Notes under the pieces: generated by a model
What the model saw: the letters and a program-made list of their open reading frames with translations, nothing else
The model's database searches: none
What the model was told of the DNA's origin: nothing
NCBI GenBank assembly: GCA_037134755.1
Contig: JBAXLO010000019.1
Location: forward strand, 1 to 34,253
DNA from: JBAXLO01 sp037134755
GTDB taxonomy: Bacteria; Bacteroidota; Bacteroidia; Bacteroidales; JACABE01
Length of the DNA: 34,253 nucleotides
Direction of reading: 5' to 3'
In this document: piece after piece, positions 8,933 to 16,888 of the stretch
How positions within the stretch are numbered: the first letter of the stretch is position 1
Layout of the letters: each line of letters starts with the position of its first letter
Program-made: the position numbers and the translations under genes

Positions 8933-9541
8933 ATGAAATATCATTCTAAATATTATTTGCTTTTTATATTGTTGTGTTGGATGTATATCCCTTTAAATGC
9001 ACAGCTTTTGAGTAAAGAAAGGCTTGCTACTGAAAGAGTTTTTACTTCGCTTAATGATGCTATGATTAACCCTGAAAAGGTTTATCGTCTTGATTTATCT
9101 AAACAGAAGTTAAAGGCGGTGCCTATGGAGGTTTTTAAGTTGTATAATCTTCAGGAATTAATACTTGCCAAAAATAAATTACAAGAGCTCCCTACCGAAA
9201 TAGGAACGCTCACTAATCTGGAGATACTTAATGTGGAGAAGAATGGGCTGGCTGTTTTGCCACCTGCAATAGGTAGTCTTACTAATTTAAAGGAACTTAT
9301 TGTCAATCGAAATGAGATCTACAAACTACCTCCTGAGATTGGTAATCTTCTTAATCTTGAGAAGCTTGATATGTGGAGCAATGAGATTGATGAGTTCCCC
9401 GAAGAAATAAGTAAACTTAAAGACACCTTGAAGTTCCTAGATTTAAGAGTAATCCTTATCAATCTCGAAAAGCAAAAGAAGATTGTGGAGCTATTACCTA
9501 ATACCTATATATATTTTAACAAGAGTTGTAATTGTAGATAA
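8933..9541 (+). CDS. Secreted leucine-rich-repeat protein
   Basis: This 202-residue protein has an N-terminal signal segment (roughly residues 1-24, ending NAQ) followed by about five leucine-rich repeats of about 23 residues. The pattern is L..L.L..N.L..LP.EIG.L.NL (for example LQELILAKNKLQELPTEIG and LKELIVNRNEIYKLPPEIG). Such repeats form a curved binding surface. The end CNCR lacks a recognisable sorting domain. It lies between ribF and a nitrilase gene with gaps of 12 and 5 bases, so it is co-transcribed with them, though no functional link to flavin synthesis is obvious. The binding partner is unknown. Confidence 0.82.
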   Translation: MKYHSKYYLLFILLCWMYIPLNAQLLSKERLATERVFTSLNDAMINPEKVYRLDLSKQKLKAVPMEVFKLYNLQELILAKNKLQELPTEIGTLTNLEILNVEKNGLAVLPPAIGSLTNLKELIVNRNEIYKLPPEIGNLLNLEKLDMWSNEIDEFPEEISKLKDTLKFLDLRVILINLEKQKKIVELLPNTYIYFNKSCNCR

Positions 9542-9546
9542 ATGTT

Positions 9547-10338
9547 ATGAACGATTTAAAAGTTACAAGCATCCAGAGTGATCTTATTTGGGAAAATCCT
9601 ATTGCTAATCTCGATAGGTTTAGTCAAAAGATAGACAGTATTAAAGATACGCCTGATGTTATTATCCTTCCGGAGATGTTTAACACCGGTTTCTCCATCA
9701 ATCCTCAAAAGTGTGCCGAGTCAATGGATGGCATTACAATGAATTGGCTTACTGCTAAAGCCAGTGAACGCAATTGTGTTATCACCGGAAGTATTTTGAT
9801 TAAAGAAGAGGAATTTAATTACAATCGCATGATTTGGATGCGTCCTGATGGTAGTTTCGACACTTATGACAAACGTCATTTGTTTAGGATGAGCGATGAA
9901 TATAAGATTATGGATTGTGGTTACCAACGTACAGTTGTTGAGATTAATGGATGGAAGATTAATCTGCTTGTTTGCTACGATCTTCGTTTCCCCGTGTGGG
10001 CTCGCAATACCTATAAAGATGCTGCTTATGAGTTTGATGCTATGATATATGTTGCCAATTGGCCTGCAAGTCGCTCGCATATATGGCAAACTTTATTGCG
10101 AGCAAGAGCTATCGAAAATCAATCATATGTAATAGGTGTTAACAGGGTTGGCGACGATGGTTTTGGAACTCCTTACACCGGCGACTCTATGTTTATTGAT
10201 CCTTTAGGATATATTATCTCTCAACTTAACCCTAATCAGGAAACTATTAGCACTTCTATCTTATCTGTGCAAACTATTCTTGACTTTCGCAAATCATTTA
10301 CCGTAGGTTTAGATTGGGATGCTTTTGATTTAAAGTAG
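9547..10338 (+). CDS. Nitrilase-family omega-amidase (YafV-like)
   Basis: This 263-residue carbon-nitrogen hydrolase has a complete catalytic triad: Glu43 in ILPEMFNTGF, Lys109 in YDKRHLF and Cys143 in LLVCYDLRFPVW. The overall pattern (start LKVTSIQSDLIWENP, ANWPASRSHIWQTLLRARAIENQSYVIGVNRVGDDG) fits the YafV/omega-amidase branch, which hydrolyses 2-oxoglutaramate or 2-oxosuccinamate as metabolite repair. It is cytoplasmic. It is the last gene of the ribF operon and is followed by a strong terminator. The nitrilase family is certain; omega-amidase is the likely subgroup. Confidence 0.88.
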   Translation: MNDLKVTSIQSDLIWENPIANLDRFSQKIDSIKDTPDVIILPEMFNTGFSINPQKCAESMDGITMNWLTAKASERNCVITGSILIKEEEFNYNRMIWMRPDGSFDTYDKRHLFRMSDEYKIMDCGYQRTVVEINGWKINLLVCYDLRFPVWARNTYKDAAYEFDAMIYVANWPASRSHIWQTLLRARAIENQSYVIGVNRVGDDGFGTPYTGDSMFIDPLGYIISQLNPNQETISTSILSVQTILDFRKSFTVGLDWDAFDLK

Positions 10339-10406
10339 ACTTTTAGGGATTTAGGTTATTAGACTATTGGCAATATAAAGCATTATTTATAAAGCTTTAA
10401 ATTAAT

Positions 10407-10440
10407 AAAGCCTTTGCTAATTTCATTTAGCAAAGGCTTT
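10407..10440. terminator. Bidirectional terminator hairpin
   Basis: A perfect 14-base stem (AAAGCCTTTGCTAA at 10407-10420 with TTAGCAAAGGCTTT at 10427-10440) with a 6-base loop lies between the convergent genes ending at 10338 and 10493. Confidence 0.88.
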
Positions 10441-10492
10441 TATGTTACTTGTTAAGTATCTTCTAACTTTGGTTTTTTTTCGTAATTAGTAA

Positions 10493-11500
10493 TTATTCCT
10501 CCTCATCATCATCCTCTATCATTTCAAAGCCAAACAAACCCATAAATTTCGACTGATAATATTCAGCACGTTCAAAATTGGTGAGATGTTTATTGATTTT
10601 GCATAGATTCAAAATTAAAAAGCCTTTGTATGGATCATCTTCTTTTGCTAATTCCAATGCTTTTTCAAGTAGTTCGATACCTTTTTGAGCATCACCTAAA
10701 TCATTATTAGTAATAGCTCCCATATTGTTTAAAGCAGCTAAATAATCGGGTTTTATTTTCAAAGCTTCCAAATAATAGTGCATAGCCATTAAATGATCAT
10801 CTTTGCCATTATATGCAACCCCTATACTATAATATGCTTCAGCTGAGTTGGGATCTATTTCCAAACATTTTCTAAACAGTACAATTGCTTCATCCCATAA
10901 ACCCAATTCACCATACATACTACCTTTATTCATGATAATTCCAGTATCATCTGGGAATAGATCAAGATATTTATCATAGCATTCAATAGCTTTAAAATAA
11001 TCTTTCAGCATTCCATAAGCACGACCTTGTTCAAAATGTTTATTCGATTTATCATGTATATCATATTTCTCGTCGTCGGTAATAAAATCAAATGCTTTGA
11101 TTACATTTTCCCAATCTAATCTTTCTTTGTAAATATCAGCTAGTTCTTCTACATCTTCTGCAACTCCGAAATGAGAGCGATCACATTCAATAGCTTTCAT
11201 AAAACATTCAATAGCTTTATCATCATCTTTTAAGTCATGATATCTTTTTCCTTCATAAAAATAGATCTCACTCTTTTCGTCATTTTCATCTAGCAAAGTA
11301 AGTATTCTTTCGCAAACATCTATACATTCCTGATTTTTCTCCTGACATGCTAAGCACATCATTATTAAATGAAGAATACCTGCTTCATTTTCGGGATAAT
11401 CTATCAATGCCTGACGAAAATGTACTTCTTTCTCAGCCATTTTAGTATCATCTCCCATAATTTTACCTATGTGTTGAGGTAAAGTTTGTAATTTGTTCAT
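10493..11500 (-). CDS. TPR-repeat protein, acidic C-terminus
   Basis: This 335-residue cytoplasmic-looking protein is built of tetratricopeptide repeats from about residue 25 to 320. Clear units include DDDKAIECFMKAIECDRSHFG, DYFKAIECYDKYLDLFPDD, LWDEAIVLFRKCLEIDPNSAEAYYSIG and HLMAMHYYLEALKIKPDYLAALNNMG. It ends in a strongly acidic tail (EDDDEEE). There is no signal peptide or enzymatic domain, so the likely role is as a scaffold or adaptor. It has its own start about 200 bases downstream of the end of the next minus-strand gene, from which a hairpin at 11579-11604 separates it. Partner unknown. Confidence 0.85.
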   Translation of the reverse strand: MNKLQTLPQHIGKIMGDDTKMAEKEVHFRQALIDYPENEAGILHLIMMCLACQEKNQECIDVCERILTLLDENDEKSEIYFYEGKRYHDLKDDDKAIECFMKAIECDRSHFGVAEDVEELADIYKERLDWENVIKAFDFITDDEKYDIHDKSNKHFEQGRAYGMLKDYFKAIECYDKYLDLFPDDTGIIMNKGSMYGELGLWDEAIVLFRKCLEIDPNSAEAYYSIGVAYNGKDDHLMAMHYYLEALKIKPDYLAALNNMGAITNNDLGDAQKGIELLEKALELAKEDDPYKGFLILNLCKINKHLTNFERAEYYQSKFMGLFGFEMIEDDDEEE

Positions 11501-11578
11501 TGATCAAAAATTTAAAAATATTATTTCAATTGCCATTCAAATTAAATGCTTTATACATTATTTACAACTTATAATATA

Positions 11579-11604
11579 AAGAGACGCTGCATGCAACGTC
11601 TCTT
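11579..11604 (-). terminator. Terminator / GC-rich palindrome
   Basis: On the minus strand AAGAGACG pairs with CGTCTCTT around a GCATGC core, followed by a T-rich run. It lies about 100 bases after the stop at 11705. It also resembles the short GC-rich palindromes seen elsewhere in the window, so it may be a dispersed repeat doing terminator duty. Confidence 0.65.
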
Positions 11605-11659
11605 CAAGAATCAGTAACCTTATAATTAATTATTAATTTTTAATTCTTAATTGTCTTCC

Positions 11660-11695
11660 AACTCAAGGCAATCTAAGTACTCCAAGTACTCAAGG
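11660..11695. repeat. Four 9-base tandem repeats
   Basis: Read on the plus strand the units are AACTCAAGG, CAATCTAAG, TACTCCAAG and TACTCAAGG, an exact 9-base period ending 9 bases before the stop codon of the gene at 11705. Likely a small simple-sequence remnant. Confidence 0.5.
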
Positions 11696-11704
11696 CACTT
11701 CTGT

Positions 11705-12625
11705 TTAAACTCCAACAGGCACCATTCTTATTATTAACTCATAACCATCAGCAGTTAATGTAAAGGCAAAGCTTTGCGCAACAAAATCAATAAAAGCAAC
11801 TTTGCCAAGATATGCACCTAAGGGTAGATTAGCTATTATTTTGCCTTCAGCATTGGTTTTAAATGTGCCTTTAATGCCCGAAAATTTAAAAGGAATATCT
11901 GCTAAAGGTTCACCTGTAAGATCATGAACAGCAGTAATACTTACCGGAGCTTTAGCTACTATATTGTAATGAGAATGTGCACCTTCGCGTATTGGTTCAA
12001 CTATTAATGTGTAATCAGAATAAGCCTGAGGTTCATCATCTATTATAGCTTTCATAGCGCCGTCCAACTGATTAGTTAAAATATCAGCAACATCTATATC
12101 AATAACATTTATTTTAGAAGTAAGACCTGTTTTAAGTTTTTTAGTAGTATTAGGTAGGTTTGCATAAGTGTCAAAATTAAGTCTGGCAGCTCCTAAATTG
12201 GTTATCTTTGTGGTAGTTATTCCTGCTTCGGTGCAATCTTCAGTATTTTCACTACAGCATTTTAAAAGTGCATCAGTATCCTGCAATAATTTTTCGGGAC
12301 GTGCTTTTAGTAATTTAGATCTAGTTGTTTTTAATTTACGGTAGTTTTCCATATCTTTTCTGCTTTTGTACAATCCTGCTAAAGGATCGCTAATGTTTAG
12401 GTAAATATCTACCAGTTCGATGCGGAAAAGTTGCTTTTTCTCGGCTATGCCGGTATCGTCAGAGCCCTGTCCAACTCCCAGATCGTGCAATAGCACCCGT
12501 TTGGTTTCTAATAAAAGAAACAAAGCAATAATTAATGGAAATGCTATAAATAATAATTTATTTGTAGCGTAATATTTTTTCAAATTGCTAAGAATAGCAT
12601 AATGAATATAAACACCTCTTTTCAT
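11705..12625 (-). CDS. Membrane-anchored protein of unknown function
   Basis: This 306-residue protein has one N-terminal transmembrane segment at about residues 24-40 (LLFIAFPLIIALFLLL). An extracytoplasmic helical region follows, with a CC...C cluster (LLKCCSENTEDC, near residue 121). The C-terminal beta-sandwich-like part (about 225-306) resembles carboxypeptidase-regulatory/Ig-type folds (VSITAVHDLTGEPLADIPFKFSG, then KTNAEGKI). I do not recognise a family. The short basic N-terminus before the membrane segment suggests an inner-membrane protein facing the periplasm. A good promoter lies at 12797-12826. Function unknown. Confidence 0.7.
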   Translation of the reverse strand: MKRGVYIHYAILSNLKKYYATNKLLFIAFPLIIALFLLLETKRVLLHDLGVGQGSDDTGIAEKKQLFRIELVDIYLNISDPLAGLYKSRKDMENYRKLKTTRSKLLKARPEKLLQDTDALLKCCSENTEDCTEAGITTTKITNLGAARLNFDTYANLPNTTKKLKTGLTSKINVIDIDVADILTNQLDGAMKAIIDDEPQAYSDYTLIVEPIREGAHSHYNIVAKAPVSITAVHDLTGEPLADIPFKFSGIKGTFKTNAEGKIIANLPLGAYLGKVAFIDFVAQSFAFTLTADGYELIIRMVPVGV

Positions 12626-13028
12626 TTTGTAGAGTATTTAATTATTTAAAAAGTCTATTATAGCATGTTTGTCCCTATGCTGCTATGCTCAACACCTAAT
12701 CTGGGTAGAAGCAAAACTTTTCGTAATTAAATAATGTGTTGATTACGTGATTACGTGGAGTTTCTCGAAGTAAAAAAGAACGATTATATAATTCTCCAAA
12801 GATACTAATTTTTATTAATACTGCAATATTAATTTTTTATTTATTATTATTTCCGATTGCTTTATTTCGTTAAACCTTATTTCCTGTCAACAACCTTAGT
12901 AGCCTTAAATACCGAACAAAACAAAAACCTTATGAATCGTTAATCGAATTTTGCAAATTTCGCATAACATCAACAAACTACGACCAATTTGGTATTAACA
13001 CCTAATTTTTGAGTTTAAATAAAAAAAA
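12626..13028. other. Non-coding spacer
   Basis: I see no gene in this 400-base stretch. It contains the promoter of the gene at 12625, a duplicated GATTACGTG (12752-12769), a near-palindrome CGAATTTTGCAAATTTCG at 12953-12970, and scattered AACCTTA words. It marks the change to the very AT-rich NTPase gene. Confidence 0.5.
12797..12826 (-). promoter_or_regulatory. Promoter of the membrane protein gene
   Basis: On the minus strand TTG (12826-12824), a 19-base spacer and TATCTTTG (12804-12797) match the Bacteroidota promoter, about 170 bases before the start at 12625. Confidence 0.55.
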
Positions 13029-15449
13029 CTACTTTTTTCTATTCACTCTGCCAATAAGTTTAACATTCTCTATTTTCTTATTGATTTTACTATCTTCTTC
13101 TTTATTTGAATTTATAATTCTTTCTTGTTCTCTAATGTATTCCTGAAGTTCTTGTTCAAGTTCCTTTTTACCATTAGCTTTAAATGCTAAATATAAATAT
13201 AATTTTAATAAAATAGAATGTCTTAATACGCCTAATTTTATTAATTGCATTAAATCATCAAGTAAATATTTATTGCTTTTAAAGTCTAAGTCAATTAAAA
13301 GGTAATATATTAGAAATAATTTAAATTGATTCTGTTGAGGGTTTTTCTTTAAGTCATTTAATTTATCAATTAATAATCTTTCCAAATTATTTTGTGCTAA
13401 TGCTTCAAATAAGAATGTTTGGACAACAATAGGCATAATATCCATTATTAATTTTATAAGTGTTTTTTCATGATGTGTAATTTTATTATCTTCAACAGCT
13501 TGTTCTTTTGTTTCATCAATTAGTATAAATCCTAATGAGCAGACGGAATCAAGAATATAATCAAGTATTTTATTGTCTAAACCTGCATCATTTACATTGC
13601 TATTCCTAAAAACTCGACATAAAATAAATAATGCTTTTTCTAAATGTTCACTCGTTTCTTCTATTTTAGGAATAAATACTTTTTGTGTGACATCACCCGT
13701 ACTTTTACTTATTGGAATTACTTCTGAAATTATGTCATCTTGATCTTCTTGACTGAGAATTATTTTATTTTTATCACTTACAACTTTTAACCCTTTTGTA
13801 ACCTGCTCAATATCTAGGATTCTTTTTGCTAGATTTGAATCTATTTCACCTTCACTTGAAAATTTCTTATTAACATTATTAAATATTTTTTTAGTTTTAT
13901 CAAATATAGCTTTTAGAAATTTTTTATCTTTACGATTAAATCCTGAATATAATTCAAATTCATTATAGAAAGAAAGATAAAAAGAATCATCTTTAATTGC
14001 TTCAAAGGCAATTTTTTTATTATCTTTCATATAATATGCAATAAAAAATTCAAAAACACCATTTAATCTAAATGTATAATAGTCATTATCTAATTTTTTA
14101 ATAATACCTCGATATAATATTAGTTCTATAAGATCATGAGTATCTATAACAACTCGATTATTCGTACTTCTATATTTTTCTGTAATTTTAACTAATTTTG
14201 CATATTTAAAAGAATGAGATGACTCATAATGCTCTTTAACGAGAGTATAAGCAAGTAATGCAAGATATTCTTTAAGATCTTCATAACTTATTTTAATACT
14301 TTTATCTATGACATGTTTTTCTCTTTCTAGCAATCCATCTATATATAATTGAATTAATTCAAAGTTGTTATGAAAATTACTTTCCTTTGTTTTGTTATAG
14401 ACCCAAAGAAAAAGTGACACATTCCAATAATTAAAAGGGAAATTAAGTTGAGTGAACATTTTAAGTATTCTTTCAATTACATCATCCTCTTTTTCTTTTA
14501 TAATATATGGTACTTTACTAGTTAGTGTGCGTATTTGTTTCCTTCCTATTTCATGAATAAATAAACTATCAAAAAAATGATTATTTAATTTGTGATTCTG
14601 ATATGCAGATATTAAAGTCTCTTCAACAGTTCCTACTATTGAAATATTTGGACACATTTCAATTAGTTTTAAAATTTCTTGATTTAAATGTTCATTATCT
14701 GAATTGTAATTATCAATTAATAGTATTAATTGATAATTTTTTATTATTTCTTTTACATTTTTATAATTGGTTTCACAATGAACTGTTAAATTAGAAATTA
14801 TATCAAAATTATCGTTTGAATATTTATATTGTTTAAAATCTATGAGATAAGGTACAATTCGATTTACAGTAAAATTATCAAGTAAGTCTAAATAAATTTT
14901 GTATAGTAATGAAGTTTTACCAAATTTATCTTTCCCGAATATTAAATAATTTTTATTATCAGTCTGTATTTTCTCCAATTTATATTCTTTGAAATCTCCT
15001 TTATTTTGATTTTTTGGCTTATCACATATTGTAGGTTCTCCAAAAATTTCTAAAAAAGATGTTTTGTCTTCATTCGAAAATATTAATAATTCATCTGCTT
15101 TAATCATGCCTTCAGAAAATCTTTTCTTAAAAGTTTTTCTTATTTTATTCTGAGATTCTTTTTCAGGACCTAACGGAATATTTCCTGGTATCTCATTTTT
15201 TTTATAAAACATTTTATCTTGAAAATTATAAAAATGGTTTATTAAAGTAAATTCAGTAAATTCAATAGATTTGTCATCTAATTCTAATATTGAGAATCCA
15301 AGTTCAATATTTTGAGTATTTCTATTAAAAACTGCTTGAGATGCACTACAAAGAATTCCAACATCATTTGCATAATGTAAAGAATTGCCTTTTTTATGTA
15401 AATGACCTGTAAATAATACATGGAAATTATCATAAATTAAATCTTCCAT
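13029..15449 (-). CDS. STAND/NACHT-like NTPase, distal part of split gene
   Basis: This 806-residue open frame continues, in the same frame, the metallophosphoesterase that ends ten codons upstream at a TGA. Its first residues supply the missing last metal-binding motif of that enzyme (GHLH, residues 15-18). A P-loop NTPase follows: Walker A GKDKFGKTS (172-180), Walker B-like LILLIDNY (241-248), and a winged-helix-type block VFEFFIAYYM seen in NACHT proteins. A long helical C-terminal region extends to residue 806. Such head-switch-sensor proteins are typical STAND signalling or anti-phage ATPases. The base composition is much more AT-rich than the neighbours, which suggests transfer. If the TGA is real, this part would have to restart at the ATG at 15449, without a complete phosphoesterase. 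Confidence 0.75.
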   Translation of the reverse strand: MEDLIYDNFHVLFTGHLHKKGNSLHYANDVGILCSASQAVFNRNTQNIELGFSILELDDKSIEFTEFTLINHFYNFQDKMFYKKNEIPGNIPLGPEKESQNKIRKTFKKRFSEGMIKADELLIFSNEDKTSFLEIFGEPTICDKPKNQNKGDFKEYKLEKIQTDNKNYLIFGKDKFGKTSLLYKIYLDLLDNFTVNRIVPYLIDFKQYKYSNDNFDIISNLTVHCETNYKNVKEIIKNYQLILLIDNYNSDNEHLNQEILKLIEMCPNISIVGTVEETLISAYQNHKLNNHFFDSLFIHEIGRKQIRTLTSKVPYIIKEKEDDVIERILKMFTQLNFPFNYWNVSLFLWVYNKTKESNFHNNFELIQLYIDGLLEREKHVIDKSIKISYEDLKEYLALLAYTLVKEHYESSHSFKYAKLVKITEKYRSTNNRVVIDTHDLIELILYRGIIKKLDNDYYTFRLNGVFEFFIAYYMKDNKKIAFEAIKDDSFYLSFYNEFELYSGFNRKDKKFLKAIFDKTKKIFNNVNKKFSSEGEIDSNLAKRILDIEQVTKGLKVVSDKNKIILSQEDQDDIISEVIPISKSTGDVTQKVFIPKIEETSEHLEKALFILCRVFRNSNVNDAGLDNKILDYILDSVCSLGFILIDETKEQAVEDNKITHHEKTLIKLIMDIMPIVVQTFLFEALAQNNLERLLIDKLNDLKKNPQQNQFKLFLIYYLLIDLDFKSNKYLLDDLMQLIKLGVLRHSILLKLYLYLAFKANGKKELEQELQEYIREQERIINSNKEEDSKINKKIENVKLIGRVNRKK

Positions 15450-15476
15450 TTCTCTTGCGATAAACTCTTTGAACTC

Positions 15477-16106
15477 TCATAAAGGATGATGCATTATTAA
15501 AATTTTAAACGCATCTTTTCCCGTTTTTTCAACTATTTCTTCTAATATTGAAATGGGATAAAATAAATTACTTTGATCATTATCTGTTGAAGTTGATCTC
15601 CAAGCACTATTTATTGTAACAATATTTATTATCTTATTATTATATAATCTTTCATGAATCGAATAAAGAGGTATAATAATATCATTAGTTGGGAAATTAA
15701 TATTATTTTTAATAAAATCATAATAAAGCTGATGATTCTTTAAAGAAGCTTCAAGTTGTTGTCCATTATTTATTTTAATAAAGTTTTCAATTTCTGAATT
15801 ATTTTTAAATTTTGAGAATGTCTCTGAAATTATTGGGAGTTCCTCATTTCTTTTAGCATCATGATTCCCTTCACAAATAAAAAATGACTCATCAGTGAGA
15901 TTTAATTGTTTTAAGATTGGGTTAATAAACTTTTCTTTTGCTAATACAAAATCATTTATTTTGTTTGGAGAGGATATCAAATCACCAGAAAAAATAAAGT
16001 AATCTATTTTTTCATTGGTTAATAATTCAACTAATTTTTCTTTAATATCATCTAAATATTGTTTTTTGTCATCAAAATGTAAATCGGATATATGAAGTAT
16101 TCTCAT
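15477..16106 (-). CDS. Calcineurin-like metallophosphoesterase, proximal part of split gene
   Basis: This 209-residue fragment carries four of the five metallophosphoesterase motifs: DLH (Asp8, His10), GD (41-42), GNHD (80-83) and the HH pair (206-207). The frame then stops at TGA (15479-15477) directly after HHPL. The next nine codons and the following long open frame continue without a frame change into the fifth motif GHLH, so one base change (for example TGG to TGA) explains the break. The undisturbed protein would have 1025 residues: a phosphoesterase head on a STAND NTPase. Enzymes of this fold cleave phosphoester or phosphodiester bonds using two metal ions. As written, this fragment lacks a metal ligand motif and is probably inactive alone. 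Confidence 0.8.
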   Translation of the reverse strand: MRILHISDLHFDDKKQYLDDIKEKLVELLTNEKIDYFIFSGDLISSPNKINDFVLAKEKFINPILKQLNLTDESFFICEGNHDAKRNEELPIISETFSKFKNNSEIENFIKINNGQQLEASLKNHQLYYDFIKNNINFPTNDIIIPLYSIHERLYNNKIINIVTINSAWRSTSTDNDQSNLFYPISILEEIVEKTGKDAFKILIMHHPL

Positions 16107-16144
16107 TTTGTAAAATTTAATTACTTTTCTAATTTAAAACAATG

Positions 16145-16152
16145 CAAATTTA
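16145..16152 (-). promoter_or_regulatory. Candidate -7 box for the phosphoesterase-NTPase gene
   Basis: On the minus strand this reads TAAATTTG, matching TAnnTTTG, about 39 bases before the ATG at 16106. A TTTG lies 15 bases further upstream, closer than the usual 19, so the -33 element is doubtful. Confidence 0.5.
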
Positions 16153-16258
16153 CATTTATTATCAATACAAAAATTTATTTAAACATAAAAAGAAAAATAA
16201 ATCACCAAATCGCCAAATCACAAAATCACCAACTGTGTTTTTCATGCCTTCGCTCGAA

Positions 16259-16552
16259 GATTCGCGGCCTTAGATTTTCTTTTCGTGGTCTTCGACTGAC
16301 ATGCAAACGGCTTGGATTTTCTTTTCTTGGTCTTCGACTGACATGCAAACGGCTTGGATTTGTTTTTACATACCTTCGCTAACTATGCAAACGGCTTAGA
16401 TTTTATTTTTTATACCTTCGCTAACTATGCAAACGGCTTGGATTTTATTTTTTATACCTTCGCTAACTATGCAAACGGCTTGGATTTACTTTTTGTTACC
16501 TTAGATTTCAATGCAAACGGCTTGGATTTATTTTTCAATACCATTACTTTGC
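16259..16552. repeat. 42-bp tandem repeat array, about seven units
   Basis: The 19-base core ATGCAAACGGCTTGGATTT begins at 16301, 16343, 16385 (one base changed), 16427, 16469 and 16511, an exact 42-base spacing each time. A degenerate unit in register starts at 16259. The remaining 23 bases of each unit are T-rich and often end CTTCGCTAACT or CTTCGACTGAC; they vary more toward the ends. Because 42 is a multiple of three, the frames through it stay open, but none looks like a real gene. It lies upstream of the promoter of the phosphoesterase-NTPase gene. A short A/C-rich repeat (AAATCACC-like, 16199-16231) precedes it. Confidence 0.9.
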
Positions 16553-16560
16553 TAATTAAT

Positions 16561-16888
16561 AGCTAAATATAAAAATTAAGAAAAGAGAATAAGAATTTAA
16601 AAACACAAACTCAAGAAATAGTAAGTCAGCATATTATAGTTTGCACTTATACTTAAAGTTTACTATAACAGTCGTGTAACGAAAAAAGGTAATTTCGTTG
16701 GTGATATATTCAAGAAAAGGATATCAAAGCTTATTTTTAATAAAATTATCCTTAATACTATGATTTGGAAGAATAATTATAAGATATACGTTGTATATCT
16801 GCAAACTAGCAAAGTCAAAAAGCACTATCTAGGGTATAGAGTTTCGCTATATCCTTTGTTTTATTAAAATTAAATTGAGAAGAATTAA
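16561..16888. other. Non-coding spacer
   Basis: No gene is visible. It includes an imperfect hairpin at 16832-16854 (GGGTATAG with CTATATCC, one mismatch) followed on the plus strand by a T-rich run, and a small AACGAAA/TTTCGTT inverted repeat near 16678-16699. Either could end transcription, but neither is convincing. Confidence 0.4.

Noticed and set aside
11705..12625. Assigning the membrane protein to a secretion or defence family
   Set aside because: Only one membrane helix and an Ig-like tail can be seen; no diagnostic motif supports a named family.
15440..15479. Selenocysteine at the in-frame TGA
   Set aside because: No hairpin resembling a bacterial SECIS element is visible right after the TGA, and no selenocysteine genes are in the window.
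16301..16552. CRISPR-like array
   Set aside because: The parts between cores are short (23 bases), T-rich and largely alike, not unique spacers, and no cas genes are present.
16092..16566. Two open frames running through the 42-bp repeat array, encoding 14-residue repeats
   Set aside because: The period is a multiple of three, so frames stay open automatically. There is no convincing start, promoter or protein family, and one frame starts antisense to the phosphoesterase gene.
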